Source of the DNA: JAFAXD01 sp963816775
GTDB lineage: Bacteria > Pseudomonadota > Alphaproteobacteria > Rhizobiales > Xanthobacteraceae
NCBI GenBank assembly: GCA_963816775.1
Contig: CAWFLX010000002.1
Span: 1-64,000 of the forward strand
DNA length: 64,000 bases
Direction: 5' to 3'
The notes beneath the pieces are model-generated. The model was given only the letters and a program-made list of their open reading frames with translations, made no database searches and was not told where the DNA came from. The position numbers and the translations under genes are program-made. This document shows positions 24,872 to 34,409 of this stretch, one piece after another (the first letter of the stretch is position 1; every line of letters begins with the position of its first letter).

Positions 24872-26088
24872 GCGTGCGCCCCCGCCAGGCTTCCCAAGAT
24901 GCCGCGACAAACTTGGGTGACTCCGATAAGAATGCGGCGGTGGAACCGATCACGACAACGCGTGATCTCGCGGCAGCGTGTGCCCGGCTGGCGCACCATC
25001 CGTTTGTGACCGTCGATACCGAGTTCCTGCGCGAGACTACGTACTACCCGTTACTTTGTGTTGCGCAGATCGCCAGCGCCGACGAGGCGATCGTGATCGA
25101 CGCCCTCGCGACGGGAATAGATCTCGCTCCATTCTTCGAGTTGATGGTCGACGAGCGCGTCTTGAAGGTTTTCCATGCCGCGCGCCAGGACATCGAAATC
25201 GTCTGGCACATGGCCGGTCGGATTCCGCACCCGGTTTTCGACAGTCAGGTTGCCGCGATGGTGCTCGGCTTCGGCAACTCGATCTCTTACGACCAGCTCG
25301 TCCAGCGCGTTACCGGCGACAACCTGGACAAGTCCAACCGCTTCACCGATTGGTCTCGCCGACCGCTGTCGAGCGCACAGCTCGCCTATGCGGTTTCCGA
25401 CGTGACGCACCTGCGCGACGTGTATTTGGCGCTGGCAGACGACCTCGCGCGCCGGGGACGCAGCGAGTGGGTCGGCGAAGAGATGGAGATTCTCACGTCC
25501 CCGGGGACCTACCGGGCCGAGCCGGAGAACGCCTGGCAGCGGTTGAAGACCCGCGTACGCAAGCCGAAGGAGCTGGCCGTATTGATCGAAATTGCGGCGT
25601 GGCGTGAGCGCGAGGCCCAGGCGCGCGACCTGCCCCGTGGCCGCGTGCTGCGCGACGAGGTGCTCGGCGATATCGCCATACAAGCACCGACGTCGCTTGA
25701 CCGGCTCTCGCATGTGCGCTCGCTGCCGAAGGGATTTGAGCGCTCTCGCTGGGGCGCGGACGTGATCGAAACGGTGCAGCGCGGCCTCGCTCGTGACCTC
25801 AAGTCCTTACCACCAATCGACCGTCAGAAGCCGACCAGCGCCAATGGTGCGACAGTCGAACTGATGAAAGTGTTGCTGCGCATGACCTCGGAGCAGCACG
25901 GCGTCGCCGCAAAGGTCATCGCCACCGTCGACGAGCTCGAGCAGATCGCTGCCGACGACACCGCTGACGTAGCGGCACTCAAAGGCTGGCGCCGCGAGTT
26001 GTTCGGGGAGAAAGCGCTGGCACTCAAGCAAGGGCGGCTGGCGTTGTCCATCGAGCGCGGCCGCGTGGTTGCCCGCGAGCGTAGCTGA
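24868..26088 (+). CDS. rnd: Ribonuclease D
   Basis: 406 residues from the ATG at 24868, which overlaps the previous stop codon by 4 nt. The DEDD exonuclease domain starts with FVTVDTEFLRE (Asp50, Glu52), then FHAARQDIEIV (the second Asp) and YAVSDVTHLRDVY (the final Asp with the upstream Tyr). One HRDC domain is clear after it (KELAVLIEIAAWREREAQAR). It trims 3' ends of tRNA precursors and other stable RNAs. Confidence 0.93.
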   Translation: MSVRPRQASQDAATNLGDSDKNAAVEPITTTRDLAAACARLAHHPFVTVDTEFLRETTYYPLLCVAQIASADEAIVIDALATGIDLAPFFELMVDERVLKVFHAARQDIEIVWHMAGRIPHPVFDSQVAAMVLGFGNSISYDQLVQRVTGDNLDKSNRFTDWSRRPLSSAQLAYAVSDVTHLRDVYLALADDLARRGRSEWVGEEMEILTSPGTYRAEPENAWQRLKTRVRKPKELAVLIEIAAWREREAQARDLPRGRVLRDEVLGDIAIQAPTSLDRLSHVRSLPKGFERSRWGADVIETVQRGLARDLKSLPPIDRQKPTSANGATVELMKVLLRMTSEQHGVAAKVIATVDELEQIAADDTADVAALKGWRRELFGEKALALKQGRLALSIERGRVVARERS

Positions 26089-26209
26089 CGGGTCACGGCG
26101 CCAAGCCGAATAGCAATTCTAAAATCGCAATTTTCTCCAAGTACACCCCATCGCGATCACGGTAGGACGGCGGGTCGCCGCCGCCTGCTGCCAGATGGAG
26201 ACCAATGCG

Positions 26210-26869
26210 ATGAGCGCCATCTTGCGCCGTGAGTTGATCAACAAAACGGCGCTTATCGCCGGATCGGCGGCAGGCACGCTGTTGGCAAATGCGACCTTCG
26301 CCCGAGCTCAAGCTCCCGGTGGATCAAACATGACGGATGCGCGACTGTCTTCCTTCCTTGACGCACTCCACGCCGATCATCCGGCGGCCGACCGTGCGGA
26401 CAAGATGGGTTTGTACGGCTGGTTGATCGGGCGCTGGACGTTCGACGCGATCTATCACCTCACCGATGGCACGACACGCCGCGGCAGGGGCGAGATCCAT
26501 GCAGGTTGGGTCCTGGAAGGTCGCGCGCTCCAGGATGTTTGGATCGTGCCGGCGCGGGACGAGCCGCGCGCCGACCCACCCGGTCCGGGCGATTTCTTCG
26601 GAACGACGCTGCGGGTCTATGATCCCAAGCTTGATGCTTGGCACATCCTGTGGACCGATCCGCTCAACCAGGTTTATCGGCAGCAGATTGGCCGCGCGCG
26701 CGGTGACGACATCGTGCAGGATGGCACCGACGAGGCGGGTGCGCCGGTGCGCTGGAGCTTCACCGAGATCACGCCGAATTCTTTTCGCTGGTTGGGCGAG
26801 CGATCGCCGGACGGTGGGACGACGTTTCGGCTCTTGGTTGAGTTCCTGGCGCGCCGGAATCTGGGCTAA
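26210..26869 (+). CDS. Exported protein of unknown function (DUF1579-like)
   Basis: 219 residues from the ATG at 26210; GGAG at 26197-26200 supports it over an ATG 15 bases earlier. The N-terminus (MSAILRRELINKTALIAGSA) looks like an export signal with an RR pair. The body has the pattern of lipocalin-like beta-barrel proteins that report on a chemical property: LIGRWTFDAIYHLTDGTTRR, GRGEIHAGWVLEGRALQDVW, VYDPKLDAWHILW. This resembles DUF1579-type proteins. Function unknown. Convergent with ppx, 13 bp apart. Confidence 0.65.
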   Translation: MSAILRRELINKTALIAGSAAGTLLANATFARAQAPGGSNMTDARLSSFLDALHADHPAADRADKMGLYGWLIGRWTFDAIYHLTDGTTRRGRGEIHAGWVLEGRALQDVWIVPARDEPRADPPGPGDFFGTTLRVYDPKLDAWHILWTDPLNQVYRQQIGRARGDDIVQDGTDEAGAPVRWSFTEITPNSFRWLGERSPDGGTTFRLLVEFLARRNLG

Positions 26870-26882
26870 CAACGATCCGGCG

Positions 26883-28412
26883 TCACGCGATTGCAATGAT
26901 CGGTTCGCGACCGATCAGACGGGCGAGCTGGCGCAGCCTGGCGAAGACCCGTTCCCCATCATAAGCCGCGAAGCGCCCCGTCAACGTCAGTTTCAACTTG
27001 CCGCGCTCCACAATCATCGGCGCATGCGGCAAAACCCCCGGCATCGCGGCCGAAGTCACGTATGCGACACGCATTGCGGCGCCGAGCACGCGCGCGCGAT
27101 CAAGCATGCGGGTGGTGGCGAGTTCGCGCACATGCGGCGACAACTCCTCGTCAATCAAACCGACGTGCCGGTAGAACACCGACAACGCGAGAAAAGCCCG
27201 CCCTGGATGATCGACCGCGACGAACGCCGCGTTGGCGATGATATTGAGAGATTGTTCGCCGCGGTAATCGGGGTGGGCACGCCAGCCGATGTCGGCGAGC
27301 AGACAGGCCGCATGGCGCAGTCGCTTCTCGTCTGCGGTTTCATCGAGGCCTGACGTGCTCATGAAGCGATCCGTCCACTCGATCAGCTCCTGGCCATGGC
27401 GCGGTGAGCGGGAGCGCAAGACATTAAGTTCCTCGGCTGCAGCGATCAGCGCGTCCTTTTTCTGTTCTTCCTCGTTGAGCAGTTCGTAGAGGAGCCCTTC
27501 GCGCACGCCGAGCGCCGAGAAGACAACCTGCTTGGGACGTGCCTTGCGTACCAATTGCTCGAGCACGATCGCCGCGTAGGCAAGCAGCGGCCGACGGGCA
27601 TCGGCCACCACCTCGATCTTCGACAGCGTGTTGGCGTCGACCCGCCGCACCAACCGAGCAAACTCCAACATCTCCTTGGCTGGAATCGAATAGCCGTGCG
27701 TGACGTGTAACGGATATCCAGTCTGCCACATGTGCAGACGTGCAAGCGCCCGCCAGGTGCCGCCAACCGCAAAGAACGTACGTTGAGCGCCGATCTTGAG
27801 CGTCGGCAAGCGTCCCAGTTCGCGGCTTACAACCTTTTCGGCATATTTCAGCGACTTTTTGGAAATGTCCTGCAGGGCCAGGCCGCCGAGCGGCAGCGTC
27901 GCCCCGGCCTTGATTCGCCGACCATGCACATCGATCAGTTCGAGCGATCCGCCGCCGAGGTCGCCGACGATACCGTTGGCGCGATAAAACCCCGACACTA
28001 CCCCGAGTGCCGAGAGCATCGCCTCACGCTTACCGGACAACACATCGATCGACGTCCCACAGATCTGCTCGGCTTCGGCAATGAAGGCGGGGCCGTTGTC
28101 GGCGTCGCGACAGGCTGCGGTGGCGATCGCCAACACCCGTTTGACCCGGATGGTCTCGCACAGACGGCGGAAACGCCGCAGCGCTCCCAGGGCTTTGTCG
28201 ACTGCGTCCGGTGCAAGCAACCCGGTCGACTGTACTTCGCGGCCGAGTCCTGCGAGTACCTTTTCGTTGAATATCGGCGTGAGGCTGCGCGTCAGCCCTT
28301 CGTAGGCGACGAGCCGAACGGAGTTCGACCCGATATCGATGACGGCGATCGGCGGAGCTCGATCGATCCGGCCTTGCGCGGAGCTATTGGGTTTAGCCAG
28401 CCGATTTAGCAC
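26883..28412 (-). CDS. ppx: Exopolyphosphatase / GppA family phosphatase
   Basis: 509 residues. The N-terminal ASKHA phosphatase core has the phosphate-binding loops PIAVIDIGSNSVRLV and GIVGDLGGGSLELI and the catalytic Glu region in EAEQICGTSIDVLSGKREA. A C-terminal HD-like helical domain follows (RLRHAACLLADIGWRAHPDY). It cleaves terminal phosphate from polyphosphate and possibly from pppGpp. The GTG start at 28412 overlaps the end of ppk by 20 bp, showing translational coupling with polyphosphate synthesis. Confidence 0.92.
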   Translation of the reverse strand: MLNRLAKPNSSAQGRIDRAPPIAVIDIGSNSVRLVAYEGLTRSLTPIFNEKVLAGLGREVQSTGLLAPDAVDKALGALRRFRRLCETIRVKRVLAIATAACRDADNGPAFIAEAEQICGTSIDVLSGKREAMLSALGVVSGFYRANGIVGDLGGGSLELIDVHGRRIKAGATLPLGGLALQDISKKSLKYAEKVVSRELGRLPTLKIGAQRTFFAVGGTWRALARLHMWQTGYPLHVTHGYSIPAKEMLEFARLVRRVDANTLSKIEVVADARRPLLAYAAIVLEQLVRKARPKQVVFSALGVREGLLYELLNEEEQKKDALIAAAEELNVLRSRSPRHGQELIEWTDRFMSTSGLDETADEKRLRHAACLLADIGWRAHPDYRGEQSLNIIANAAFVAVDHPGRAFLALSVFYRHVGLIDEELSPHVRELATTRMLDRARVLGAAMRVAYVTSAAMPGVLPHAPMIVERGKLKLTLTGRFAAYDGERVFARLRQLARLIGREPIIAIA

Positions 28413-30612
28413 GGTCTGAACGGCGGGTAAGGCTGCGGGGAGACGAGTCCTTGAGCGATTTGCCGCGGCCGGACAAGCTCGGATTTGTCATGAAGTACTT
28501 ATGGGCGTTGAACGGTTCTTCGCCGTCGACCGGCTTGATCCGGGTCGTCGTGCCATCCGGAAGATACGCCCAGCTTTGCTCGTTGTCCTTCAGATTGGCA
28601 AGCATGATCTGATCGAGGACCTGCTCGTGCACCGTTGGATTGAGGATCGGGCACAACGCTTCAACGCGGCGGTCGAGGTTGCGCGGCATCATATCGGCGG
28701 ACGAAATGTAGATAGCGGCAGACGGGTGCGGCAGGCCATGCCCGTTGCCGAAACAATAAATGCGTCCGTGCTCCAGGAATCGCCCGATGATCGATTTGGC
28801 GCGAATGTTCTCCGAGAGCCCCGGTACGCCGGGCCGCAGGCAACAGATCCCGCGCACCACCAGGTCGACCGCAACGCCGGCGCGCGAAGCTTCATAGAGC
28901 GCATCGATGATATCCGGGTCGACCAGGGCATTCATCTTCATCCAGATCGCGGCTGGCCGACCTGCGCGCGCGTGCGCGATCTCCCCGGCGATGTGCCGAA
29001 GGATGCTGTCGCGCAGGCTGAGCGGAGAGACTGCCAAACGTTCGAGTTCGGCCGGTTCGGCGTAACCGGTGATGTAATTGAAGATTCGCGTGACATCGCG
29101 CGCGATCACCGGATCGGCCGTGAAGAACGAAAGATCGGTGTAGATGCGCGCAGTGACCGGATGATAGTTGCCGGTGCCGACGTGGACATAGGACGTGAGC
29201 GAGCCCGCTTCACGGCGCACCACAAGCGACAGCTTGGCGTGAGTCTTGAGTTCGATAAAGCCGTAGACGACCTGAACGCCGGCGCGCTCCAGATCGCGCG
29301 CCCAACGGATGTTGGCCTCCTCATCGAAACGCGCCTTGAGCTCGACCAGCGCGGTTACCGACTTACCGGCCTCTGCGGCCTCCGCGAGCGCGTGAACGAT
29401 CGGGCTGTCCTTGGAGGTGCGGTACAGCGTCTGCTTGATCGCGATGACTTCGGGATCGCGTGCGGCCTGGGCCAGAAACTGCACCACGACGTCGAACAAC
29501 TCATAGGGATGATGGACGATCAGGTCCTTCTGGCGGATCGCCGCGTAGCAATCACCGGCGTGGTCGCGAATGCGCTCCGGGAAGCGTGGATTATACGGCA
29601 CGAACTCGAGATCGGGCCGATCGACATGCATGAGCTGAGACAGCTCGGCGAGCGCCAACATACCGTCGACATGGAAGACTTCGTCGTCAGCCACGGCCAG
29701 TGCGTGCTGTACGAAACGCCGCAACTCGCCCGGCATCGAAGCCTCGAGCTCTAACCGGATCACCGACCCGCGGCGGCGCTGCTTGAGCACGGTCTCGAAC
29801 AGGCGAACGAGATCTTCGGCCTCTTCCTCGATTTCGATATCGGAATCGCGAATGACGCGGAACGCGCCTTGTCCCTTGACGGTGTAGCCGGGAAACAGGT
29901 CGGGAATGAATAATCCCGCCACCTGCTCGAACGTGATCATGCGCACTGCGCCGCCCTCGGGCGCAGCCGGCAGACGAATAAAGCGATCCACCTTCTGCGG
30001 CACCCTGATCAGCGCGTTCATCGGCTTGCCGTCGCGTGTGCGCATCAGCTGCAGCGCGATCGAGAAGCCAAGATTGGGAATGAATGGAAACGGATGTGCC
30101 GGGTCGATCGCGAGCGGAGTCAGCACCGGAAAGATGTGCTCCAGAAAATAATCTCCAAGCCAGGCGCGCTCTTGTTTTCGAAGCGCGTGGCCGTCTACCA
30201 GGACAATACCTTTTTGAGCAAGTTCCTCACGCAGCTCCTGCCACCGCTTCAGCTGGTCACTTGCCAGCACCGATACCGCATCGGTGATGCGGCTGAGTTG
30301 CTCGGCGGGGGTCAGCCCATCCGGACTCTCGGTGGTAATGCCCTCGCGTACCTGCCCTTTAAGGCCGGCAACCCGCACCATGAAAAATTCGTCGAGGTTG
30401 TTGGCTGAAATCGACAGGAAGCGGACGCGCTCAAGCACCGGGTGACTGGCATTCTGCGCCTCCTCGAGCACCCGCCGATTGAACTGCAACCACGACAGCT
30501 CGCGGTTGATGAACCGCGTCGGGCTCGTGGTGAGATCGGTCACGCTCGCCGGAACCGGCGCGGCGATCTGCTCGCGCGAAATTTCTTCAGGAAGAACAGC
30601 GGTTTGCGGCAT
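28393..30612 (-). CDS. ppk1: Polyphosphate kinase 1
   Basis: 739 residues with all four PPK1 domains. N-terminal helical domain: RFINRELSWLQFNRRVLEEA. The catalytic C-terminal domains carry the phosphorylated His in ELKTHAKLSLVVRRE and the downstream YVHVGTGNYHPVTARIYTD, with a second PLD-like half holding the partner motif (ICCLRPGVPGLSENIRAKS). It polymerises ATP gamma-phosphate into polyphosphate and acts reversibly. Same strand as ppx, hdaA and the phosphatidyltransferase. Confidence 0.95.
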   Translation of the reverse strand: MPQTAVLPEEISREQIAAPVPASVTDLTTSPTRFINRELSWLQFNRRVLEEAQNASHPVLERVRFLSISANNLDEFFMVRVAGLKGQVREGITTESPDGLTPAEQLSRITDAVSVLASDQLKRWQELREELAQKGIVLVDGHALRKQERAWLGDYFLEHIFPVLTPLAIDPAHPFPFIPNLGFSIALQLMRTRDGKPMNALIRVPQKVDRFIRLPAAPEGGAVRMITFEQVAGLFIPDLFPGYTVKGQGAFRVIRDSDIEIEEEAEDLVRLFETVLKQRRRGSVIRLELEASMPGELRRFVQHALAVADDEVFHVDGMLALAELSQLMHVDRPDLEFVPYNPRFPERIRDHAGDCYAAIRQKDLIVHHPYELFDVVVQFLAQAARDPEVIAIKQTLYRTSKDSPIVHALAEAAEAGKSVTALVELKARFDEEANIRWARDLERAGVQVVYGFIELKTHAKLSLVVRREAGSLTSYVHVGTGNYHPVTARIYTDLSFFTADPVIARDVTRIFNYITGYAEPAELERLAVSPLSLRDSILRHIAGEIAHARAGRPAAIWMKMNALVDPDIIDALYEASRAGVAVDLVVRGICCLRPGVPGLSENIRAKSIIGRFLEHGRIYCFGNGHGLPHPSAAIYISSADMMPRNLDRRVEALCPILNPTVHEQVLDQIMLANLKDNEQSWAYLPDGTTTRIKPVDGEEPFNAHKYFMTNPSLSGRGKSLKDSSPRSLTRRSDRAKSAG

Positions 30613-30757
30613 GTGGACAATCGATGTGAGCGATTGACGAGAGGCTAGCAGGATTCGTTGCCGGCCGACGAGTGGTCAAATACCAGAAATCGAATAGACA
30701 AGGCCAGCATCAATTCCGATCACGAGAGCGCGCGTCATCATGTCGTTCATTGATCAG

Positions 30758-31438
30758 TCACGTCGTGTGATAACCGGCGCCCGCAAAAAGCTCCGCCGCC
30801 AACGCGCGTGTCACCGGCCTTCGCTGGCGCAGCGCCTCACCATCGAGCACCGCGACAGCGGCGCGTGCGGCGGCAAATGAGCGCTCGATGCGAGCCACCA
30901 AATAGCTGATCAAGCTTTCGTCCACTGAAAGCTGCCGGTCAACAAACAGTTTGACCAGCACGGCGCGCAACAGTGCATCATCCGGCGCGGCAAGCTCAAC
31001 CACCGGCAGCGCGCGCAGGCGTGAGGCGAGATCCGGCAACCGGACCGCCCACAGCGTTGGCGGTCGGCGCGCGGTCAGCAGGACGTTGGCGTCGTCTTCC
31101 TTGGCGAGATTGAGCAGATGGAACAATGCGACCTCGTCGAGGGGCTCGGCGACGTTTTCCAACGCAAGTGCCCCGGTTGCGAGCGCGCCGGGCACCGCCG
31201 CCTGATCGAGCGCTCGCGCGGAGAGGCGGCGCGCGCCAGTCCGATTGGCCCAGATGTCGGCGAGGTGACTCTTGCCGCTGCCTTCCGGGCCGACGATCGC
31301 CACAACGCGGGCCGGCCAGTCCGGCCACCGCTCCACCAACCTCAACGCCTTGGCGTTTGAGGGCCCCTCCAGGAAGTCGTCGCGCGAAAAGCTCGCGCCG
31401 TGCTCGAAGGAAAGCACGAGCTGCCGCGGCAAGCTCAC
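30758..31438 (-). CDS. hdaA: DnaA regulatory homologue HdaA
   Basis: 226 residues from the GTG at 31438 (VSLPRQLVLSFEHGASFSRD); upstream in-frame GTGs give an unrelated tail, and this length fits the family. The AAA+ fold has Walker A GPEGSGKSH (50-58). At the Walker B position the sequence reads LALENV (91-96) rather than a DnaA-like DD. The DnaA helix-turn-helix domain is absent, as expected for Hda. With the beta clamp it promotes ATP hydrolysis by DnaA and limits initiation. Gene order with ppk supports the call. Confidence 0.85.
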   Translation of the reverse strand: MSLPRQLVLSFEHGASFSRDDFLEGPSNAKALRLVERWPDWPARVVAIVGPEGSGKSHLADIWANRTGARRLSARALDQAAVPGALATGALALENVAEPLDEVALFHLLNLAKEDDANVLLTARRPPTLWAVRLPDLASRLRALPVVELAAPDDALLRAVLVKLFVDRQLSVDESLISYLVARIERSFAAARAAVAVLDGEALRQRRPVTRALAAELFAGAGYHTT

Positions 31439-31478
31439 TGCGGCGAATCCCCGCACAGATGCGCGCCCTTGTTCGGCG

Positions 31479-32066
31479 TCATACCCGGCCTTCGCTGAAG
31501 CCACCCATGTGCCGAACCCAATCTCGCAAATAAACGCCGATCGACAGTAGCGTCAAAATGGCGACCAGCCCCATTAGCACGGCTTCGGGGAGCTCGACGT
31601 CCCAATGGAAGGCCCGCGCCGCAATTACGAGGCCGCCGAGCACGATTTGGGCGACGGTGTTGAGCCGGGAGACTGTCGCCGGCTTGATGGTCACTGGGTT
31701 GCCGAGCACCCATGACAGCATGATACCGCCCACGATCAGCAGGTCGCGCGACACGACCAGGATTACGAGCCATCGGGGGATCGCCTCTACAACGCCAAGC
31801 GACACGTAGATCGAAACGATCAAAACCTTATCTGCCAAGGGATCAAGGTAGGCACCGACCTCGGTCGCCATTCCGAAGCGCTTGGCCAAAAAGCCGTCGA
31901 CGCCGTCGCTGATGCCAGCAACCAAAAAGAGGATAAATGCAACCGTCATCTGGTCCGAAGCGATGGCCCAGACCATTACCGGCACCAGCAAGATGCGAGC
32001 AAGCGTGATGAGATTGGGAAGGCTCAAGGATACATCCCGGCAGGTAGGCAACGGCGGGCGCAACAT
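31479..32066 (-). CDS. CDP-alcohol phosphatidyltransferase (PgsA-like)
   Basis: 195 residues with about five transmembrane helices. The CDP-alcohol transferase motif D-G-x-x-A/G...G-x3-D-x3-D is seen as DGVDGFLAKRFG followed by GAYLDPLADK. It transfers a phosphatidyl group from CDP-diacylglycerol to an alcohol, most likely glycerol phosphate, at the inner membrane. Position next to hdaA, ppk and purM matches related genomes. The exact start is uncertain: ATG at 32066 is used, but a TTG 13 codons later (LSLPNLITLARIL) is closer to the usual family N-terminus. Confidence 0.85.
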   Translation of the reverse strand: MLRPPLPTCRDVSLSLPNLITLARILLVPVMVWAIASDQMTVAFILFLVAGISDGVDGFLAKRFGMATEVGAYLDPLADKVLIVSIYVSLGVVEAIPRWLVILVVSRDLLIVGGIMLSWVLGNPVTIKPATVSRLNTVAQIVLGGLVIAARAFHWDVELPEAVLMGLVAILTLLSIGVYLRDWVRHMGGFSEGRV

Positions 32067-32281
32067 TATCCCGGACGCACCAGTTGCCAAGTCGGGATTG
32101 CGCTGTTCTCGCGCCACCGACCCGCATGCCTCAACCTGGGGCTAACGCCCCGATTCCACCCCGCTACGCTTGTCCCCGCCTCCCCCGTCTTCTATCGGTC
32201 TCGGAGGATCCCGCGCCGGGATAACGGCCCCTTGCGGGTTACCAACGCGGCTGATCGCACAAACACGCGGAATCGCACGCC

Positions 32282-33340
32282 ATGGCGGATGAGCCCCTGA
32301 CCTACGCCAAAGCCGGTGTCGACATCGACGCCGGCAACCGCATGGTCGACCTGATCAAGCCGCTGGTCCGGGCGACCGCGCGCGCCGGCGCCGATGCCGA
32401 GATCGGCGGCTTCGGCGGACTGTTCGACCTCAAGCGAGCCGGATTTCGCGACCCGGTGCTCGTCGCGTCGACGGATGGAGTTGGCACCAAGGTCAAGATT
32501 GCGATCGAAGCGGACCGGCACGACACAATCGGGATCGACCTCGTCGCCATGTCGGTCAACGATCTTGTCGTGCAGGGCGCCGAACCTCTGTTCTTTTTGG
32601 ATTATTTCGCCTGCGGGAAGCTCGACCCGGCGACTGGCGCGGCAATCGTCGCCGGCGTAGCGCATGGCTGTCGCCAAGCCGGCTGCGCCCTGATCGGAGG
32701 CGAAACAGCGGAAATGCCGGGACTTTACCAAGCCGGCGACTATGACCTTGCCGGGTTCGCGGTTGGCGCGGCCGAGCGCGGCAGCCTGCTGCCGCGCGGC
32801 GACATTGCGGCGGGCGACGTCTTGCTCGGGATGGCATCCTCGGGGGTGCATTCGAACGGCTATTCGCTGGTCCGCCGGGTGGTCGAAGCCAGCCGGCTTG
32901 GTTGGAAGGATCCGGCGCCATTCGAGCGCGCGCGTGCGCTCGCCGAGGTTCTCCTGACACCGACACGGATCTACGTGGCGTCTTGCCTCGCAGCGTTGCG
33001 ACAGACGGCCGCAATCAAGGCGATGGCCCATATCACGGGAGGCGGCTTCCCAGACAACATCCCGCGCGTATTGCCCAAGGGACTTCGCGCGCGCATCGAT
33101 CTCGCCGCCGTACCGGTGCTGCCGGTGTTTCGTTGGCTGGCTCAGGCCGGCCGTATCCCGGCCCCCGAAATGCTGCGCACCTTCAACTGCGGGATCGGCA
33201 TGGTGGTGGTAGCCGCGCCGACGCAGGCCGACGCGGTCAGCGCTGCATTGGCTGGCGCCGGCGAGCGCGTGGTGACCCTCGGCACCCTTGAAGCCGGCGA
33301 CGGCGGCGTCGTCTACCACGGGCATCTCGATCTTGAGTGA
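32282..33340 (+). CDS. purM: Phosphoribosylformylglycinamidine cyclo-ligase (AIR synthetase)
   Basis: 352 residues, standard for PurM. Landmarks are YAKAGVDIDAGNRMVDLIKP at the N-terminus, LVASTDGVGTKVKIA (phosphate and ATP binding), DLVVQGAEPLFFLDYFACGK and ITGGGFPDNIPRVLPKG. It closes the imidazole ring in step five of purine synthesis. It is followed directly, with an 8-bp overlap, by purN, the usual pair. Confidence 0.96.
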   Translation: MADEPLTYAKAGVDIDAGNRMVDLIKPLVRATARAGADAEIGGFGGLFDLKRAGFRDPVLVASTDGVGTKVKIAIEADRHDTIGIDLVAMSVNDLVVQGAEPLFFLDYFACGKLDPATGAAIVAGVAHGCRQAGCALIGGETAEMPGLYQAGDYDLAGFAVGAAERGSLLPRGDIAAGDVLLGMASSGVHSNGYSLVRRVVEASRLGWKDPAPFERARALAEVLLTPTRIYVASCLAALRQTAAIKAMAHITGGGFPDNIPRVLPKGLRARIDLAAVPVLPVFRWLAQAGRIPAPEMLRTFNCGIGMVVVAAPTQADAVSAALAGAGERVVTLGTLEAGDGGVVYHGHLDLE

Positions 33341-33953
33341 GCACACCCGCAAGCGCGTCGCGGTCCTCATCTCCGGCCGCGGCTCCAATATGACGGCGTT
33401 GATCGACGCCGCGAAGGAGCCGTCATATCCGGCCGAGATCGCGCTCGTGGTGTCCAACAATCCGGATGCAGCCGGACTTGGTCGGGCACGCGCCGCAGGC
33501 ATCGTCACCGCGACCATCGACCATCGGCCCTTCGGCAAGGATCGCGAAGCCTTCGAGCACGCCCTGCAGCGGGTCCTCGAAGCTCATCACATCGATCTCA
33601 TTTGCCTCGCCGGCTTCATGCGCCTGCTCACGGCCGCGTTCACCTCGGCGTGGCAAGGCCGCATCATCAACATCCACCCTGCCCTGCTCCCGGCGTTCCG
33701 AGGGCTCGACACACACGCGCGCGCACTCGCTGCCGGGGCGACCACCCACGGCGCCACCGTCCACTTCGTGGTCCCCGAAATGGATGCGGGACCGATTATC
33801 GCGCAAGCGGCCGTGCCGGTACTCGCCGGCGACACTCCCGAAACGCTCGCCGCCCGCGTGCTCAGAGTCGAGCACGAGATTTATCCGGCAGCGCTACGCG
33901 CGCTCGCCGAAGGGCGGGTTGCGATCGGGACAATGAAAAAGCCCCCGGTGTAA
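33333..33953 (+). CDS. purN: Phosphoribosylglycinamide formyltransferase
   Basis: 206 residues. RVAVLISGRGSNMTALIDA is the N-terminal nucleotide-fold start, and the catalytic Asn-His-Asp set appears as IINIHPALLPAFRG (Asn, His) and VPEMDAGPIIAQA (Asp). It formylates GAR with 10-formyl-THF. The start is taken as the TTG at 33333, inside the end of purM, because translation of SEHTRKRVAVL matches the family; an upstream TTG at 33288 is possible. The stop codon (33951-33953) lies within the terminator hairpin of the opposite-strand csp gene. Confidence 0.93.
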   Translation: MSEHTRKRVAVLISGRGSNMTALIDAAKEPSYPAEIALVVSNNPDAAGLGRARAAGIVTATIDHRPFGKDREAFEHALQRVLEAHHIDLICLAGFMRLLTAAFTSAWQGRIINIHPALLPAFRGLDTHARALAAGATTHGATVHFVVPEMDAGPIIAQAAVPVLAGDTPETLAARVLRVEHEIYPAALRALAEGRVAIGTMKKPPV

Positions 33954-33963
33954 ACCGGGGGCT
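33936..33963 (-). terminator. Rho-independent terminator of the csp gene, overlapping purN 3' end
   Basis: On the minus strand, AGCCCCCGGT (33954-33963) and its complement (33940-33949) form a perfect 10-bp stem with a 4-nt loop, followed by TTTTT (complement of 33936-33940). It is 24 bp after the csp stop. The same hairpin is read in the purN mRNA, but without a U-tract after it. Confidence 0.88.
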
Positions 33964-33987
33964 AGCGGGAACACGTGGTGGGGCGCG

Positions 33988-34191
33988 TTAGGCGACCCTG
34001 AGGTTCTCGGCGGACGTCTTGCCGCGGTTGCTGACAAGCTCGAATTCGACGGCCTGTCCCTCGTTGAGCGTGCTCAGGCCCGCCCTCTCGACCGCCGAGA
34101 TGTGGACAAAAACGTCCTTATCGCCGGTGGTCGGGCTGATGAACCCGTAGCCCTTGGTGGGGTTGAACCATTTGACGGTGCCCTTTTGCAT
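33988..34191 (-). CDS. Cold-shock family protein (CspA-like)
   Basis: 67 residues, a complete cold-shock domain with both RNA-binding motifs: KGYGFI (RNP1) and VFVHI (RNP2), after the start MQKGTVKWFNPTKGYGFISP. It binds single-stranded RNA and DNA and may act as an RNA chaperone. GGAGACAGACG precedes the ATG. Monocistronic, with its own strong terminator. Whether it is cold-inducible cannot be judged. Confidence 0.95.
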   Translation of the reverse strand: MQKGTVKWFNPTKGYGFISPTTGDKDVFVHISAVERAGLSTLNEGQAVEFELVSNRGKTSAENLRVA

Positions 34192-34409
34192 CGTCTGTCT
34201 CCTAAGTAAGTCTCGAGATTGCTATTGGCGAAACGCGGAACGCATCGCTGCAAGCCGCGCTACAACCTGGGTTTTGCGAAGATCCGAAGCGATTGCGTGC
34301 ACCACGCTTAGCCGCCGGAACGGCCAAAATCCGATTGCGGCGCGATAAGGACATCGCAAATACGGCTGAACCATGGCTTTTGCAGCAAACGCAGTTTCTT
34401 CGGATGACG

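Noticed and set aside
30676..30750. A 24-codon frame just downstream of hdaA on the same strand
   Set aside because: It starts 8 bp after the hdaA stop but has no ribosome binding site, and the product (MNDMMTRALVIGIDAGLVYS plus four residues) resembles nothing I know.
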